From Phycisphaerales bacterium (GTDB taxonomy: Bacteria; Planctomycetota; Phycisphaerae; UBA1845): DNA of 33,455 nt. Below are positions 8,449-19,100 of this stretch, piece by piece (position 1 is the first letter of the stretch; each line of letters opens with the position of its first letter). The position numbers and the translations under genes were made by a program. A model generated the notes under the pieces. It searched no databases. It saw only the letters and a list, made by a program, of their open reading frames with translations, and was not told where the DNA came from. The stretch lies in NCBI GenBank assembly GCA_020344555.1, contig CP070827.1, forward strand, positions 3,624,274 through 3,657,728, given 5' to 3'.

Positions 8449-9054
8449 TCAAGCATTCAGTCGTCGAGGATCGTCCGGTAGCGACTCTGTGTCAACGGCC
8501 AGCGGTCCATCCGCCACACCAAGGTAAGCACCAGCACTGGACCAATGCCAGTCAGCGTCCGACTCGCAAAGGCCTCGACGAACTGGGTTGCCGTGAATGT
8601 AGTCGATCGTTTCCCAAATATGTCGCGGTGACCAGAGGTTGCTATCGTACCCGCCGCCGCGCTGCCAGAACCGAACGCTGCGTCTGCCACTTGGCTGTTC
8701 GTCCACCATCTGCTTGAGAAAGGCCGGGGCATGCACTCGCACGTAATGAATCGCCCGTTTCGAGACCGACTGCTTCAGGGTTGTCAGAATGCGACTAACG
8801 TTGTAAGCGGGGCGAGTCGGATAGAGCGGCAAGTGCACGTGCTCGGGCATGATCACGTAGGCCCACAGATGGACATTGTGCTTGGCGCGTGTGGCCACGA
8901 TCGCGCCCAGCATCCACTCGCAGGTGCGCGGGCGCGTGAGAAATGGCCGGCGTTGATAGCAAGAGAACGTCAGCGAGTGGGCGTGTCCCGGCTGATCGTA
9001 GCGGCGACACGTCTTGCGTTTGGCGGTAGGGGAATGAGGCGTCTGCACGCCCAT
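8449..9054 (-). CDS. REP-associated tyrosine transposase (RAYT, Y1/HUH family)
   Basis: About 201 residues from the ATG at 9054 (MGVQTPHS); an upstream ATG at 9105 would start inside the right REP and has no better ribosome site. The Y1 transposase signature is present: VIMPEHVHL gives the HUH metal-binding His pair (residues 72 and 74). A candidate nucleophilic Tyr is residue 104 (AIHYVRVH), and the family-typical closing segment IDYIHGNPVRRGL with WHWSSAGAY lies near the C-terminus. RAYTs act on single-stranded REP hairpins and are thought to spread REPs; most are domesticated single-copy genes. The frame is intact, so it may still be active. Confidence 0.9.
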   Translation of the reverse strand: MGVQTPHSPTAKRKTCRRYDQPGHAHSLTFSCYQRRPFLTRPRTCEWMLGAIVATRAKHNVHLWAYVIMPEHVHLPLYPTRPAYNVSRILTTLKQSVSKRAIHYVRVHAPAFLKQMVDEQPSGRRSVRFWQRGGGYDSNLWSPRHIWETIDYIHGNPVRRGLCESDADWHWSSAGAYLGVADGPLAVDTESLPDDPRRLNA

Positions 9055-9091
9055 GAAAGGCAGTCTACCAGGGGACCACGCAGGGCCGCAA

Positions 9092-9123
9092 GCATGCCCA
9101 CGCAAGCGTGGAGCATGCCACCC
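9092..9123 (-). repeat. REP hairpin, right
   Basis: Inverted counterpart of 8352-8383. On the minus strand it reads GGGTG then a stem of GCATGC with GCATGC and CCACGC with GCGTGG around TT. Confidence 0.85.
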
Positions 9124-9168
9124 ATGGGGATCAAACGATGGTTCGTTTCGTGGCGGGGGTAGAAGTGC

Positions 9169-9741
9169 CTATCCGCGGCCGGTCCTGCCGGGGCGGCGGC
9201 CGCCGGTGTCATCCGTTGAATCGGTATCGGAGGAGTCGCCCGAGTCTGTCGAATCGGTTGAGTCCGAGCCGGGCGGAGCCGTGTCCCCGTTCATCTGGTC
9301 GATCAAGTCACCGATGTCCAGGCCGCCGTCAGCGCCATCGCCGTTACCGGAACCTGTGGACGGGAAGAACAGATCGGGCGGAAGGAGCGGTGCCAGGCCG
9401 GCACGGGCAAGCCAGCGATTAGCCAGGAACAAGAGTGTCCGCTCGAGCTGATCAAAGACGGTTTCGATTGCCGTGACAAGAAACTGGGCACGGATCGATG
9501 TCGGCTGCTCCGTCTCGGTGATCTCGGGTGCCAGGACTTGGGCGCGCGCCTCGTCGGCCGTCGTCTGGGCACGGGCAAAGCCGGCGGAGACCATGTTCCC
9601 GGGCGGGTTGCCTCGGGCCAGGTCGAAGTTCTCAAACGCCGTCCGCCCGTCCAGGATTACCTGGGCGTTTGCCGATGGGCCTAATGCCAATGCCGTTACC
9701 ACTGTCACAGACGCCATCCACCATAGATTACGTGCAGCCAT
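9169..9741 (-). CDS. Secreted protein with acidic Ser/Asp/Thr tail, unknown function
   Basis: 190 residues. The ATG at 9741 has AAGGGG five bases upstream and is preferred over the GTG two codons before. Residues 1-27 form a signal peptide with cleavage after ANA. The middle is helical and charged (TAFENFDLARGNPPGNM, then a run of Ala/Glu-rich helix and FDQLERTLLFLANRWLA). The last 60 residues are low-complexity: GNGDGADGG, then a Ser/Thr/Asp-rich repeat (TDSTDSGDSSDTDSTDD) ending in a basic GGRRPGRTGRG. I do not recognise the family. The tail suggests an extracellular calcium-binding or disordered linker region. No same-strand neighbour is close. Confidence 0.65.
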   Translation of the reverse strand: MAARNLWWMASVTVVTALALGPSANAQVILDGRTAFENFDLARGNPPGNMVSAGFARAQTTADEARAQVLAPEITETEQPTSIRAQFLVTAIETVFDQLERTLLFLANRWLARAGLAPLLPPDLFFPSTGSGNGDGADGGLDIGDLIDQMNGDTAPPGSDSTDSTDSGDSSDTDSTDDTGGRRPGRTGRG

Positions 9742-9955
9742 GGTCACCCCTTAGAGTCGCCAATCCGTCGAGCGTTGCCTGTCCTCATACCGCTATTATT
9801 CGGCCTCAAAGCTCGTCTTCCAATGCAAAACCCCGACAAACGCCGATTTAGCCCAGGTTTTCGGAACCGCACAAGGCTCCACGGGGCATCATCTATGATA
9901 TACCCGGTACCGCCCCTCTTGGGTGCATCAAGGCGCCCAGCAGACCCCACACCGT

Positions 9956-12574
9956 CTATTCCCCCTCGCCCGCCGTGTCTGGTGCCTCATCGCCCTGGGC
10001 GGCCGCTCCTGCCGGGCCAGTCCCAGCCTCACCAACACGGCGGGCCGACTCCGACTCCTCGTCTTCCGGCGCGATTTTCGCCACCGCGACCACCCGGTCC
10101 CCTTGATCGAGCCGGATGAGCCGAACGCCCTGGGTCGCACTCCCGATCGCCCGGACGGCTTGCAGATCGGTTCGCAGCATCATCCCGTTAGCGGTGATCA
10201 TCATCAGCTCGTCGTCGTCACTGACGGCCTGAATGGCAACAACGCGGCCGTTGCGATGGGTTACCTTGATGTTGATGACGCCCTTGCCGCCACGGCGAGT
10301 CTTGCGGTACTCCTCGATGCCGGTTCGTTTGCCAAAACCGTTCTCACAGACGGTCAGCAGCGAATCGCCCGGGTTTATCGCCACCATTGAGACAACCGAG
10401 TCCTCACCACCAAGCGTCATCCCTCTGACCCCACGGGCACTGCGCCCCATGGCGCGAACGTCGCTCTCATTGAAGCGAACGGCCATACCGTTGCGCGTCC
10501 CCAGGACGATCTCATTTTCACCCGTGGTCCGCTCAACGTTGATCAGGGAATCGTCCGGATCAAGCGTGATGGCGATGATGCCGCTGGGTCGAGGTCGGCT
10601 AAACGCGGCCACGGGCGTCTTCTTCACGGTGCCCTTCTTGGTGGCGAAGAAAACGTAGGACTCTTCGAATTGCTTGACCGGCAGCACCGCCCGATGCGAC
10701 TCGTTGGGTTGCATTCGCAAGAGGTTGGCTATTGACCGGCCCCGCGACGTCCGACTCATGACCGGCAGATCGTATACTCGAGCCCAGTAGACGCGACCCC
10801 GATCGGTGAAGAAAAGCAGAAAGTCGTGGGTGGAGACGACAAACAGGTGCTCCAGGAAATCACCCTCTTTGGGGGCGCTGCCGCGTATCCCCTTGCCGCC
10901 GCGTCCCTGCCTTCGGTAGGAGTCGATGTCCGTGCGCTTGATGTACCCCTGCCGCGATATGGTCACCACGACCTGCTCGTCGGGGATCAGCTCCTCCATC
11001 CGGAATTCACCGACCGCCTCGACGATCTCGGTGCGCCGCTTGCCGGTGAACTTCTGTTTCATGTCGTGGAGGTCTTCGCGGATGATGTCCAATACGCGAT
11101 TCTCGTCACGCAGGATGGCTTCATACCCCTCGATCTCATCCACCAGCTTGGAGTAATCGCCGGCCAGCTTCTCGATCTCCAAGCCGGTCAGCCGCTGGAG
11201 CTGCATCGACAATATCGCCCCCGCCTGAACACCGGTCAGGCGGTGCTCGCTCGACGAGTAGCGCTCCACGAACGCCTCCGGCAGCAACCTACGCAATGTT
11301 GCCTGGGCGGTGAGTCGCAGCGGGCGGGCCATTAACGCTGCTTTCGCGGCGGCCGGGTCGGGAGACTGCTTGATAAGCTCGATAATCTCGTCGACGTCAC
11401 CGACGGCCAGGATCAGCCCTTCGAGGATATGAGCTCGTTGCTTGGCGCGCCGCAGCAGGAACGACGTGCGTCGCCGGATGACCTCCTTGCGGTGGTCGAT
11501 GTAGAGGCTGAGTAGCTGTTTGAGCGTCAGCGTGCGCGGCTGCCGATCCACCAGGGCGATGTTCATGATGTGGTAGTTCGACTGCAGCGGCGTGTACTCG
11601 AAGAGCTGATTCATAATCACATCTTCGTTGGCGCCGCTCTTGAGGTCGATTTCGATCCGGACCGCGTGTTTACGGTCCGAGGCGTCATTGACCGCGGCCA
11701 CATCCTTGATCAACCCGGATTTCACAGCGTCGGCGGTCTTCTCCGTGATCGTGTTGCGCAGCACGCCATAGGGGATCTCAGTGATCACGATGGTGCTCTT
11801 GCCGCCGCGCCCTTCTTCGACGTGACATCGCCCGCGAAGGGTGATGCTCCCACGACCGGTGCTATAGGCGTCGATAATGCCACGGCGGCCGCAGATTTGC
11901 CCCCCCGTTGGGAAGTCCGGACCCGGCAAAGCCTGCATCAACTCCGTCAGCGTTGCCTCGGGATTGTCCAGATGTCTAAGTAGCGCGTCGCACACCTCAC
12001 CGACATTGTGCGGCGGCAGGTTCGTAGCCATCCCGACCGCGATGCCGGTGGCTCCGTTGACCAGCAGGTTGGGGAACCTGGCCGGCAGCACGGTGGGCTC
12101 TCGGCGCGAGTTATCGTAGTTGGGGACGAGGTCCACGGTGTCAAGCTCGATGTCTTCGAGCATGACCGTGGCGGCGCCCGCCATGCGGGCTTCGGTATAC
12201 CTCATGGCCGCCGGCGGATCGCCGTCGATTGAGCCGAAGTTGCCCTGCCCATCGATTAGCGGCTCGCGAAGGTTCCACGGCTGAGCCAGACGGACCAGTG
12301 TCGGATAGATTACGGCATCGCCGTGAGGGTGATAATTGCCACTGGTATCGCCGCTGATCTTGGAACACTTCTTGGTCTGGGCTCGTGGGCCGAGATTCAG
12401 GTCGTTCATGGCCACCAGGATGCGGCGCTGTGACGGCTTGAGCCCGTCCCTGACGTCCGGGAGAGCCCGCGACATGATCACGCTCATTGAATATGTCAGG
12501 TACGAGTCCTGCATCTCATCGATGAGCGAGTGGTTGACGATGGTTTCGTTGGTCGCCTCAGGTGCCTTGGCCAT
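9956..12574 (-). CDS. gyrA: DNA gyrase subunit A
   Basis: 872 residues with ATG at 12574 behind AAGGA. It is the DNA-cleaving and DNA-wrapping subunit of gyrase and forms A2B2 with GyrB to add negative supercoils. The order is typical: N-terminal winged helix, catalytic Tyr126 in AAMRYTEAR, tower and coiled coil (about 340-510), then the C-terminal pinwheel with a GyrA box QGRGGKG at 556-562 and a later RRGGKG in another blade. The quinolone region reads [15 protein letters not shown]: the E. coli Ser83 position is Ala87 and the Asp87 position is Pro91. The acidic tail ([10 protein letters not shown] to the end) is common in gyrases. There is no gyrB nearby. The divergent neighbour is rnd. 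Confidence 0.97.
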   Translation of the reverse strand: MAKAPEATNETIVNHSLIDEMQDSYLTYSMSVIMSRALPDVRDGLKPSQRRILVAMNDLNLGPRAQTKKCSKISGDTSGNYHPHGDAVIYPTLVRLAQPWNLREPLIDGQGNFGSIDGDPPAAMRYTEARMAGAATVMLEDIELDTVDLVPNYDNSRREPTVLPARFPNLLVNGATGIAVGMATNLPPHNVGEVCDALLRHLDNPEATLTELMQALPGPDFPTGGQICGRRGIIDAYSTGRGSITLRGRCHVEEGRGGKSTIVITEIPYGVLRNTITEKTADAVKSGLIKDVAAVNDASDRKHAVRIEIDLKSGANEDVIMNQLFEYTPLQSNYHIMNIALVDRQPRTLTLKQLLSLYIDHRKEVIRRRTSFLLRRAKQRAHILEGLILAVGDVDEIIELIKQSPDPAAAKAALMARPLRLTAQATLRRLLPEAFVERYSSSEHRLTGVQAGAILSMQLQRLTGLEIEKLAGDYSKLVDEIEGYEAILRDENRVLDIIREDLHDMKQKFTGKRRTEIVEAVGEFRMEELIPDEQVVVTISRQGYIKRTDIDSYRRQGRGGKGIRGSAPKEGDFLEHLFVVSTHDFLLFFTDRGRVYWARVYDLPVMSRTSRGRSIANLLRMQPNESHRAVLPVKQFEESYVFFATKKGTVKKTPVAAFSRPRPSGIIAITLDPDDSLINVERTTGENEIVLGTRNGMAVRFNESDVRAMGRSARGVRGMTLGGEDSVVSMVAINPGDSLLTVCENGFGKRTGIEEYRKTRRGGKGVINIKVTHRNGRVVAIQAVSDDDELMMITANGMMLRTDLQAVRAIGSATQGVRLIRLDQGDRVVAVAKIAPEDEESESARRVGEAGTGPAGAAAQGDEAPDTAGEGE

Positions 12575-12633
12575 GGATCGTCCTTACCTGGTGAAGAACC
12601 TCGATTCTGTGGCAAAACTCTATCCGGGACGCT

Positions 12634-12661
12634 ATTGTATCGCACCGGCCCCGTTGGGCAA
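12634..12661 (-). promoter_or_regulatory. Candidate gyrA promoter
   Basis: On the minus strand TTGCCC (12656-12661) and TACAAT (12634-12639) are separated by 16 bases, giving a 5' leader of about 55 bases before the gyrA ATG. Confidence 0.4.
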
Positions 12662-12762
12662 TCGATTGAGGTCGTCTCGAAGCCGGCTGCGTCTCCCTGC
12701 ATGGCCTATGCGGACGGTTCGACCCGGTCTCAATAGTCGAATGGATTGCGAAGGCTGCTCCA

Positions 12763-13731
12763 GTGCGTCGTAGACCGCCACCACCCGGCATCACCACGAT
12801 CAGACGACAGGCACAGATCGAGGAGGTCTGCCGGGAGTGCCGCGCACAGGGGCGGTTTGCGTTCGACACGGAATTCGTGATGGAGGACCGTTTCGAGGCG
12901 GAGGTCTGCCTGGTCCAGATCGCCACACAGTCCTCCGTCGCGGTCATCGATCCGTTTCTTGATCTTGACCTGCGCCCTATATGGCAGCTTGTCTGCGATG
13001 ACCGGGTTGAGACCGTGGTGCATGCCGGGCAGGAAGACCTGGGGCTGTGCGTGCAGCATACCGGTAAGGCGCCACGCCGGATCTATGACGTGCAAATCGC
13101 CGCGGGGTTCGCCGGCCACGATTACCCCCTCAGCCTCCAGAGGTTGGTTCAGGTCACGCTGCATATCCGTTTGCACAAATCGAAGACCTTGACCGATTGG
13201 CGTAAGCGGCCTCTGGCCCCCGGACAGATCAAATATGGTGCTGAAGACGTGTGCTACCTTCTGGCAGTGCGCGAGAAGCTTCATGAGCGACTGTCGAAGT
13301 GGGACCGATTGGACTGGCTACGCGAGGAGCTCAGCCAACTCGAAGACACCTCGCTCTACCGTCAGACGGAGGAGGAGAAGCTGCTACGCGTCAAGGGGGC
13401 GGGAGCACTGAAAGGCCGGCAGCTCGCAGTGGTGCGAGAACTGTTGGGCTGGCGTGAGGCGGTGGCGAAGGGGCTCAACCGCCCGGCACGTGTCATGCTC
13501 AAGGATCATCTTCTTGTTCAGATCGCCAAGCTCGAACTGTGCTCCTTCGACGAGATCCGTGCTCTTCGCGGCATAAATCTCAGCGATCGGAACGTGCGTG
13601 CACTCTGCCGGGTTGTGGAGAGGGCCTTGAAGGCCCCGAGTGACCGGTGGCCCACACCAACGCCGCGCCAGACTGAAACACCGAAAGAAGCGGCACTGAT
13701 CTCGCTGGCTACCGCCGACATACGGGGCTAA
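12763..13731 (+). CDS. rnd: Ribonuclease D (DEDDy 3'-5' exonuclease with HRDC domain)
   Basis: 322 residues from a GTG at 12763, preceded by GAAGG. RNase D trims the 3' ends of tRNA precursors and other stable RNAs. All DEDDy residues are visible: FDTEF gives Asp35 and Glu37, HAGQEDLGL gives Asp92, and YGAED gives Tyr158 and Asp162. An HRDC nucleic-acid binding domain follows at about residues 205-295 (GRQLAVVRELLGWREAVAKGLNRPARVMLKD). At 322 residues it is shorter than the E. coli enzyme (about 375), which has a second HRDC-like domain. It is divergent from gyrA and 15 bases upstream of a small coupled gene. Confidence 0.92.
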   Translation: MRRRPPPPGITTIRRQAQIEEVCRECRAQGRFAFDTEFVMEDRFEAEVCLVQIATQSSVAVIDPFLDLDLRPIWQLVCDDRVETVVHAGQEDLGLCVQHTGKAPRRIYDVQIAAGFAGHDYPLSLQRLVQVTLHIRLHKSKTLTDWRKRPLAPGQIKYGAEDVCYLLAVREKLHERLSKWDRLDWLREELSQLEDTSLYRQTEEEKLLRVKGAGALKGRQLAVVRELLGWREAVAKGLNRPARVMLKDHLLVQIAKLELCSFDEIRALRGINLSDRNVRALCRVVERALKAPSDRWPTPTPRQTETPKEAALISLATADIRG

Positions 13732-13746
13732 TGCCTGGAGCACGAG

Positions 13747-13980
13747 ATGGCCTACGGCCTGGCAGCATCCAAAAGATCAATCCGCGAGCTGATCGGCTAT
13801 TGCACGGGAGGGCGCCCGCCCGATCGGGCCGACGTTGGACTGCTGAATGGCTGGCGAGGCCGAACGGTCGGCGCGATGCTCGAGGAGCTGTTGGCCGGGC
13901 GACGCGCAATCCGTGTGGAGTCACTCCAAGGCGAGCGGCTGATCCGACTCGTCTCCTTCGACGACGGCCCCGCAACCTAA
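13747..13980 (+). CDS. Small conserved-looking protein downstream of rnd
   Basis: 77 residues. The ATG at 13747 has GGAG six bases upstream and lies 15 bases after the rnd stop, so it is probably in the same operon. The composition is that of a folded basic protein: a helical N-terminus (SKRSIRELIGYCTGG), GLLNGWRGRTVGAMLEELLAG, then AIRVESLQGERLIRLVS. I do not recognise a family. The context suggests an RNA-related role, but that is inference. It converges with the minus-strand gene ending at 14005. Confidence 0.6.
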   Translation: MAYGLAASKRSIRELIGYCTGGRPPDRADVGLLNGWRGRTVGAMLEELLAGRRAIRVESLQGERLIRLVSFDDGPAT

Positions 13981-14004
13981 TCCAGCGAGGCAGCGGCGCG
14001 GCAA

Positions 14005-15915
14005 TCACTTCGTGGTGGCGGTCCTGGTCTCTTTGCGTGACGGAGGCCTGTAAGTGACGACCTTCTCTGTCCGCATGATCAGTGGTCCGTCGAACGTGGT
14101 GACAGAGGATTGGGAGCTCAAGAAGTCGATCTTCTGAACGACGGGCCCGAGCTTCATCACGATTGGAGAGAGCTTCTGAAACACCATCTTGATATCTCGC
14201 GTTTTGGGTGTGTCGGGAATGGATGCGGTCGCCAGGCCCATGCCCACGGCGACCATCCCGACCAGCTCGCTCATCTCCTCACCCATTCTAGACATGTCCT
14301 TGAAGGAAACGGCGGAGACGGGGCTCTTGGGCACCAACCCCTCCTTCAGGAAGCGTTGGTTTTCCCGGATCGACGGGCTCCTGCCGGCGGCGACGTCCAG
14401 GCATTTGTTGATCGCCGCCGGTGAGGATCCGATGAACAGCCACTCGTCCTTGACACCGACCACGGGCCGGACAAACACCATAATGAACGGGTGCGTTACC
14501 TGGCGAAATCCCTCGGCCTTGACTGGAACCGGCGATATCATGAGCGGCTGCCCGGTAGCCTGAAGCTTGCCCTTGATGAAATCGATCCCGGCATCGATCT
14601 TCTGTGAGGCCAGCTCACCGTCCTTGACGCGGAACATAAACACCCAATCCGAGTTGCCGATCGGCACGGCCGCCGCCGACGGGAGCTTGACGCTGATCAT
14701 CTCACCGCTCCACCAGCTAAACAGATCGCGCTGCGGATCGAACCCTATCGACGCCAGCAGGTCATTCAATTCGCCGACATATTCAGCCCCATCGGGAACG
14801 TGGCGTTCGACAAAGTCGATCACCAGTTTGTACACGTGCTCCAGATCGACCAATCCATTAAGGTTAAAGCTGCTGGCGTCGGCGGGAATGAACTCATCGA
14901 AGCGCTCAAAGGGCCTACGCTGAAACAGAGCGCAGGCCAGCGCACATTTCTGCTTGCCCTCTTGGATACGGAGCACCGTGTGGGTCAGTTCTCGCCTTCC
15001 CACCGTTTCCATGCTAACGATGCTGTATTCCGAAAGGTTGCACAGCTCCAGTATGTTCCTGATCAACCCGGCCCTCTTGAAATCGTCCTCATCACAGCAA
15101 CCCGGTTCGCTGCCTCCGACGGCAAACAGCATGAGCTGATCAATGTCTTGAAATAGCTGCTTGCTGTCGAAGAACATGACGGTGTCTTCGGGTGCCTTGA
15201 CCTGGGTCAGCGCCTTCTTGAAGCGCGGTGCTGCAACGACTGCAGAACCGTCAGTCTTCCCGGTCATCAAGCGGATCACGTCGCTGAACGGCTCGCTTCC
15301 GAAGCTCAGCCCGATCCCAATGATGTCCCCTTTGCGGAAGATATGAAAGCCGGGGAAAAGTTCCGGGGACTTAGGTCTACGCGGGCCTATCGACCACATG
15401 TGTACTTCGCCCAACTCACGCTCGCTCAGGAGGATGTCTTCACTCAAGGATTCGAGCTCTTTGAAGATGGAAACCAAACCAGCCATGTTGCTCTTGGCGG
15501 TGTCCGGTCTGCCACGCATCAGGGCGATATATTCGGGGCCCACACTGCCTTTAGCCAGGCGCTCTGCAAAGGCGAACTCCCTGGCACAAATGTCGCCCCA
15601 CCGCACCTTCTTGAGTAGCGCCGTCCACTTTTGGAGGGTGGCTTCCGCCTGGACGTGATCCTCGCCACTCAGCGCCGACGCAACAAGGAACATGATGTCG
15701 CGATCGATGCCGCTTTTTCTGAGCGCCTGCCAAACTTCCGCCCACTCCGCGTCGAGCCAGACCCGTTCAGGATTGTGCACGCTGTGCACGTAAAACCACA
15801 CATCCCCGGGGATGTATCGACCGAGCGTGAAGCGGTCCGGTAGAGGCCCGGCAAACGCCAGGGATGGAGCCAGGCTCCAGACAACAAAGGTCGCGTAGCG
15901 GCCGGAAGGAAGCAT
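14005..15915 (-). CDS. Large secreted protein of unknown function
   Basis: 636 residues when started at the ATG at 15915 (MLPSGRYATF). This ATG has GGAG upstream and begins a good signal peptide (cleavage near LAFAG); a longer reading from 15984 would bury it. The protein is mixed alpha/beta with no transmembrane segment after the signal. Planctomycete genomes carry large exported proteins of similar length that resemble DUF3352, which have paired lobes; two regions here (about 40-350 and 360-600) could be such lobes, but I cannot confirm it. A CC pair (PGCCDEDD) and several isolated Cys are present. It is divergent from mfd, with about 270 bases between the starts. Confidence 0.75.
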   Translation of the reverse strand: MLPSGRYATFVVWSLAPSLAFAGPLPDRFTLGRYIPGDVWFYVHSVHNPERVWLDAEWAEVWQALRKSGIDRDIMFLVASALSGEDHVQAEATLQKWTALLKKVRWGDICAREFAFAERLAKGSVGPEYIALMRGRPDTAKSNMAGLVSIFKELESLSEDILLSERELGEVHMWSIGPRRPKSPELFPGFHIFRKGDIIGIGLSFGSEPFSDVIRLMTGKTDGSAVVAAPRFKKALTQVKAPEDTVMFFDSKQLFQDIDQLMLFAVGGSEPGCCDEDDFKRAGLIRNILELCNLSEYSIVSMETVGRRELTHTVLRIQEGKQKCALACALFQRRPFERFDEFIPADASSFNLNGLVDLEHVYKLVIDFVERHVPDGAEYVGELNDLLASIGFDPQRDLFSWWSGEMISVKLPSAAAVPIGNSDWVFMFRVKDGELASQKIDAGIDFIKGKLQATGQPLMISPVPVKAEGFRQVTHPFIMVFVRPVVGVKDEWLFIGSSPAAINKCLDVAAGRSPSIRENQRFLKEGLVPKSPVSAVSFKDMSRMGEEMSELVGMVAVGMGLATASIPDTPKTRDIKMVFQKLSPIVMKLGPVVQKIDFLSSQSSVTTFDGPLIMRTEKVVTYRPPSRKETRTATTK

Positions 15916-16143
15916 TGTCAAATTCTCCGAGGGTCGATGACGCTCTGCGTAACCGGCTGTGTCGCCCGGTCCGAGGGGTCGCACCCTGGGGCGGCGATCG
16001 CAGGGATGTGACCGGGACTCCGGCGACCACTCTTATCAGCATAGTTGCGCCTTCGTCAACAAACCAGGACCGGTCTGTCGATATTTGTGGGAAATTGTAG
16101 AGGTGCCGGCGGGGAGGGGATAAGCCGTCCGAAAACGCGTGTT

Positions 16144-16171
16144 TTGCATTCGTCGCGCCGACGCTTATCAT
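16144..16171 (+). promoter_or_regulatory. Candidate mfd promoter
   Basis: TTGCAT (16144-16149), 16 bases, TATCAT (16166-16171). Transcription would start near 16178, only a few bases before the ATG at 16184, giving an almost leaderless message and arguing against the upstream GTG at 16139. Confidence 0.4.
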
Positions 16172-16183
16172 ACTCAGCGAGCA

Positions 16184-19100
16184 ATGGTGATCCGATCGAT
16201 CGCCTCCGATCCTCGAGTAAAACGCCTTAATGAACGACTTTCCGGCTCGACCGGGGTGGTTCATGTTTCTGGCGTGTGGGGATCGTCTGCGCCTATGGTG
16301 GCCGCTCTGGTCGCGGCTGCCCACAAGCGGACCCACCTGTACATCACCGCCCACCTGGAACAAGCCGATGACGCCCGCGACGATCTGGAGCTCTTCCTGG
16401 ACCGGTCGTGCGAGCTGTTCCCAGCCTGGGAGACGTTGCCCGGCGAGGGGGCGGCCAGCGGTGAGATCGAGGCCGAGCGGCTTCGCCTGTGCAGTCGTCT
16501 TCAGGGAGCCGCAGGCTTTAGCCTGCGCGGAGATCCGACCGCTTGCTCATCTTCGACCATGATTGTCACGCCGATTCAGGCTCTCATGCAGCCTGTTCCC
16601 GATCCGGAGGCGCTCCGGCACAACACCCTGCAGGTCACCAGGGGCACAGGTGGGGACGCCACGTCCGCACGATCGCCGGAGTCGGTTGTCGCCTGGGCAA
16701 TAGACCGCGGCTTCCAGCGGCTTGAACTCGTGGAATCGCCCGGCGATGTGGCCCAGCGCGGCGATATCGTAGATCTGTTCGCGCCGGGCGAAACGAACCC
16801 CGTTCGCATCCAGTTCTTCGGGGATGAGGTCGAATCGATTCGGCGTTTTGACGTCAGCACTCAGCGTTCCATCGAGACGCTGACTTCGCTGTCCATCGCC
16901 GCCATGCCCGATGATCAAGAGATGAACAGCGCGGCGGTCACGGATCTTACCGCTTACCTGCCGTCTGACACCCTGATCATTCTCGATGGGCCGGGTGAAA
17001 TCCAGACCATGGGCGAAACGCTTCAGGCACGTCTGGGAGCGTCGGACCGCACCTACGGCGTAACCGAGGTGTTGGCACGAACAGGCCGGTTCCCGCAACT
17101 CTATCTCTCATCTTTCAGATCGCCTACTCCCAACGACGAAGACGAGTTCGACATGGGTGTCACATCCGTGTCCCGGTTTGAGAGTAATGCCGCCGATGCC
17201 GTCGCGGAGCTGTGCCGTGTGGCCCGCGACCGTGAGGTGCACGTGATCTGCGACACCGAGGGAGAGCGCCAGCGGCTGATCGAGATGGTCTCGGAGCAGG
17301 CACCCGACCTTGCCGATTTGATTCACACCAGCATCGGTGTCCTCCATCGGGGTTTCGAATGGACCGCGGCCGGGACGCTGGTCATCCCACATTCCGAGGT
17401 TTTCCACCGTCATCGACAGCGACGGCGCGTCCGACGACTTCATGCCGGTCGACCTCTCGAGTCCTGGCTGGATCTTACGCCCGGTGAACTGGTCGTGCAT
17501 GTGATGCACGGGATCGCGATCTATCGCGGGCTTGAGAAAATGCGCAAGGGAACCTCCCGTCAGCGGGAAGAATTCCTCGCTCTGGAATTCGCTGACCAGG
17601 CCATGATCTACGTCCCGTGTTCGCAGATAGACCTGGTGCAAAAATACATCGGCGCCGGGGGCCGGCGGCCGGAACTGTCCAAAATCGGCGGCAAACGCTG
17701 GAGCAAGACCAAGCGACAGGTCGCCGACGCCGTCTCGGAGCTTGCCGAATCGCTCCTCCAGGTACAAGCTATCCGGGATGAGGCGGCCGGTACGGCCTAT
17801 CCGACTGACACCGAGTGGCAGCGCGAGTTCGAGGCCGCATTCCCTTATGAGGAAACCGAAGATCAGTTGCTCGTTGCCAAGGACATCCGCGAGGATCTGG
17901 TGCGGGTCCGCCCGATGGATCGCCTAGTCTGCGGCGACGTCGGTTACGGCAAAACGGAACTGGCCATGCGGGCGGCCTTCAAGATTGTCGAATATGGCAA
18001 GCAGGCCGCCATCCTGGTCCCCACCACCGTGCTCGCCGAGCAGCATTACGCCACCTTCCGGGAGCGCATGGCCGAGTACCCCTTCGTGGTCGGTTGTCTG
18101 TCGCGGTTTCGCAGCCCCTCCGAGCAAAAAAAGCTTGTTACCCAGCTCAAGAAAGGGCAGGTGGACATCGTCATCGGCACCCATCGGCTGCTCAGCAAGG
18201 ACGTATCCGTCGCCAACCTGGGCCTCGTGGTCATCGACGAAGAGCAGCGCTTCGGCGTCGAGCACAAAGAGCGACTGAAAGCCATGCGCGAAACGGTTGA
18301 CGTGCTGACGCTGACCGCCACACCGATCCCCCGAACCCTGCACATGTCACTTATGGGCATTCGCGACATCAGCTCGCTGCAGACACCACCCGTGGACCGC
18401 CGGGCCATCGCCACACAGGTGGGGCCGTTCAACCGGGATCTCATCCGCAACGCCATTCTCCGTGAACTCAACCGGGACGGGCAGGTCTACTTCGTACACA
18501 ACTTCGTCCGCTCGATCGGGGGCATGGCCGACAAAATCGCCCAGATCATACCCGAGGCCCGGGTGGTGTACGCCCACGGCCAAATGAAAGACGACGAGCT
18601 CGAATCGGTCATGCATCGCTTCGTCCGCCGCAAGGCCGACGTGCTCGTAACCACCACCATCATCGAAAGCGGTATCGACATTCCCACCGTCAACACGATC
18701 TTCATCAACCGCGCCGAGCGGTTCGGACTGGCCGATCTCCACCAGCTCCGTGGTCGCGTGGGACGATCGAGCCATCGAGCCTATTGCTATCTGCTGCTCT
18801 CGCCCGATCATCCACCCACCAGCAAAGCCGCTAAACGGCTAAAGACGATCGAGGAGTTCAGCGAATTGGGCGCCGGATTCCGGATTGCCATGCGCGATCT
18901 GGAGATCCGTGGGGCGGGCAACCTCCTGGGGCGCGAGCAAAGCGGGCACATTGCAGCGGTTGGCTATGAGATGTACTGCCGCCTTCTCCAACAGACAGTC
19001 TGTCGCCTGAAAAGTGAACCCGATCCGACGCCGCCGCCGGTTCACGTGGACCTTGACGTGGCCGCCCATATCCCGCCACACTACATCACTGCGGATCGAT

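Larger units (their letters stand above)
8352..9123. mobile_element. REP-associated transposase unit bounded by inverted REP hairpins
   Basis: Two 32-base REP sequences in inverted orientation (8352-8383 and 9092-9123) enclose a single Y1-type transposase gene, giving a unit of about 772 bp. There is no second gene. Its left end lies about 25 bases upstream of the -35 box of the GbsR-type gene, so it may have been inserted into that gene's upstream region. Confidence 0.75.

Noticed and set aside
13747-13980. Toxin-antitoxin partner reading of the 77-residue gene
   Set aside because: It has no partner, no toxin or antitoxin motif, and sits in an operon with rnd.
16139-16183. Upstream GTG start for mfd
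   Set aside because: It lies before the best candidate promoter, and no well-spaced ribosome site precedes it.
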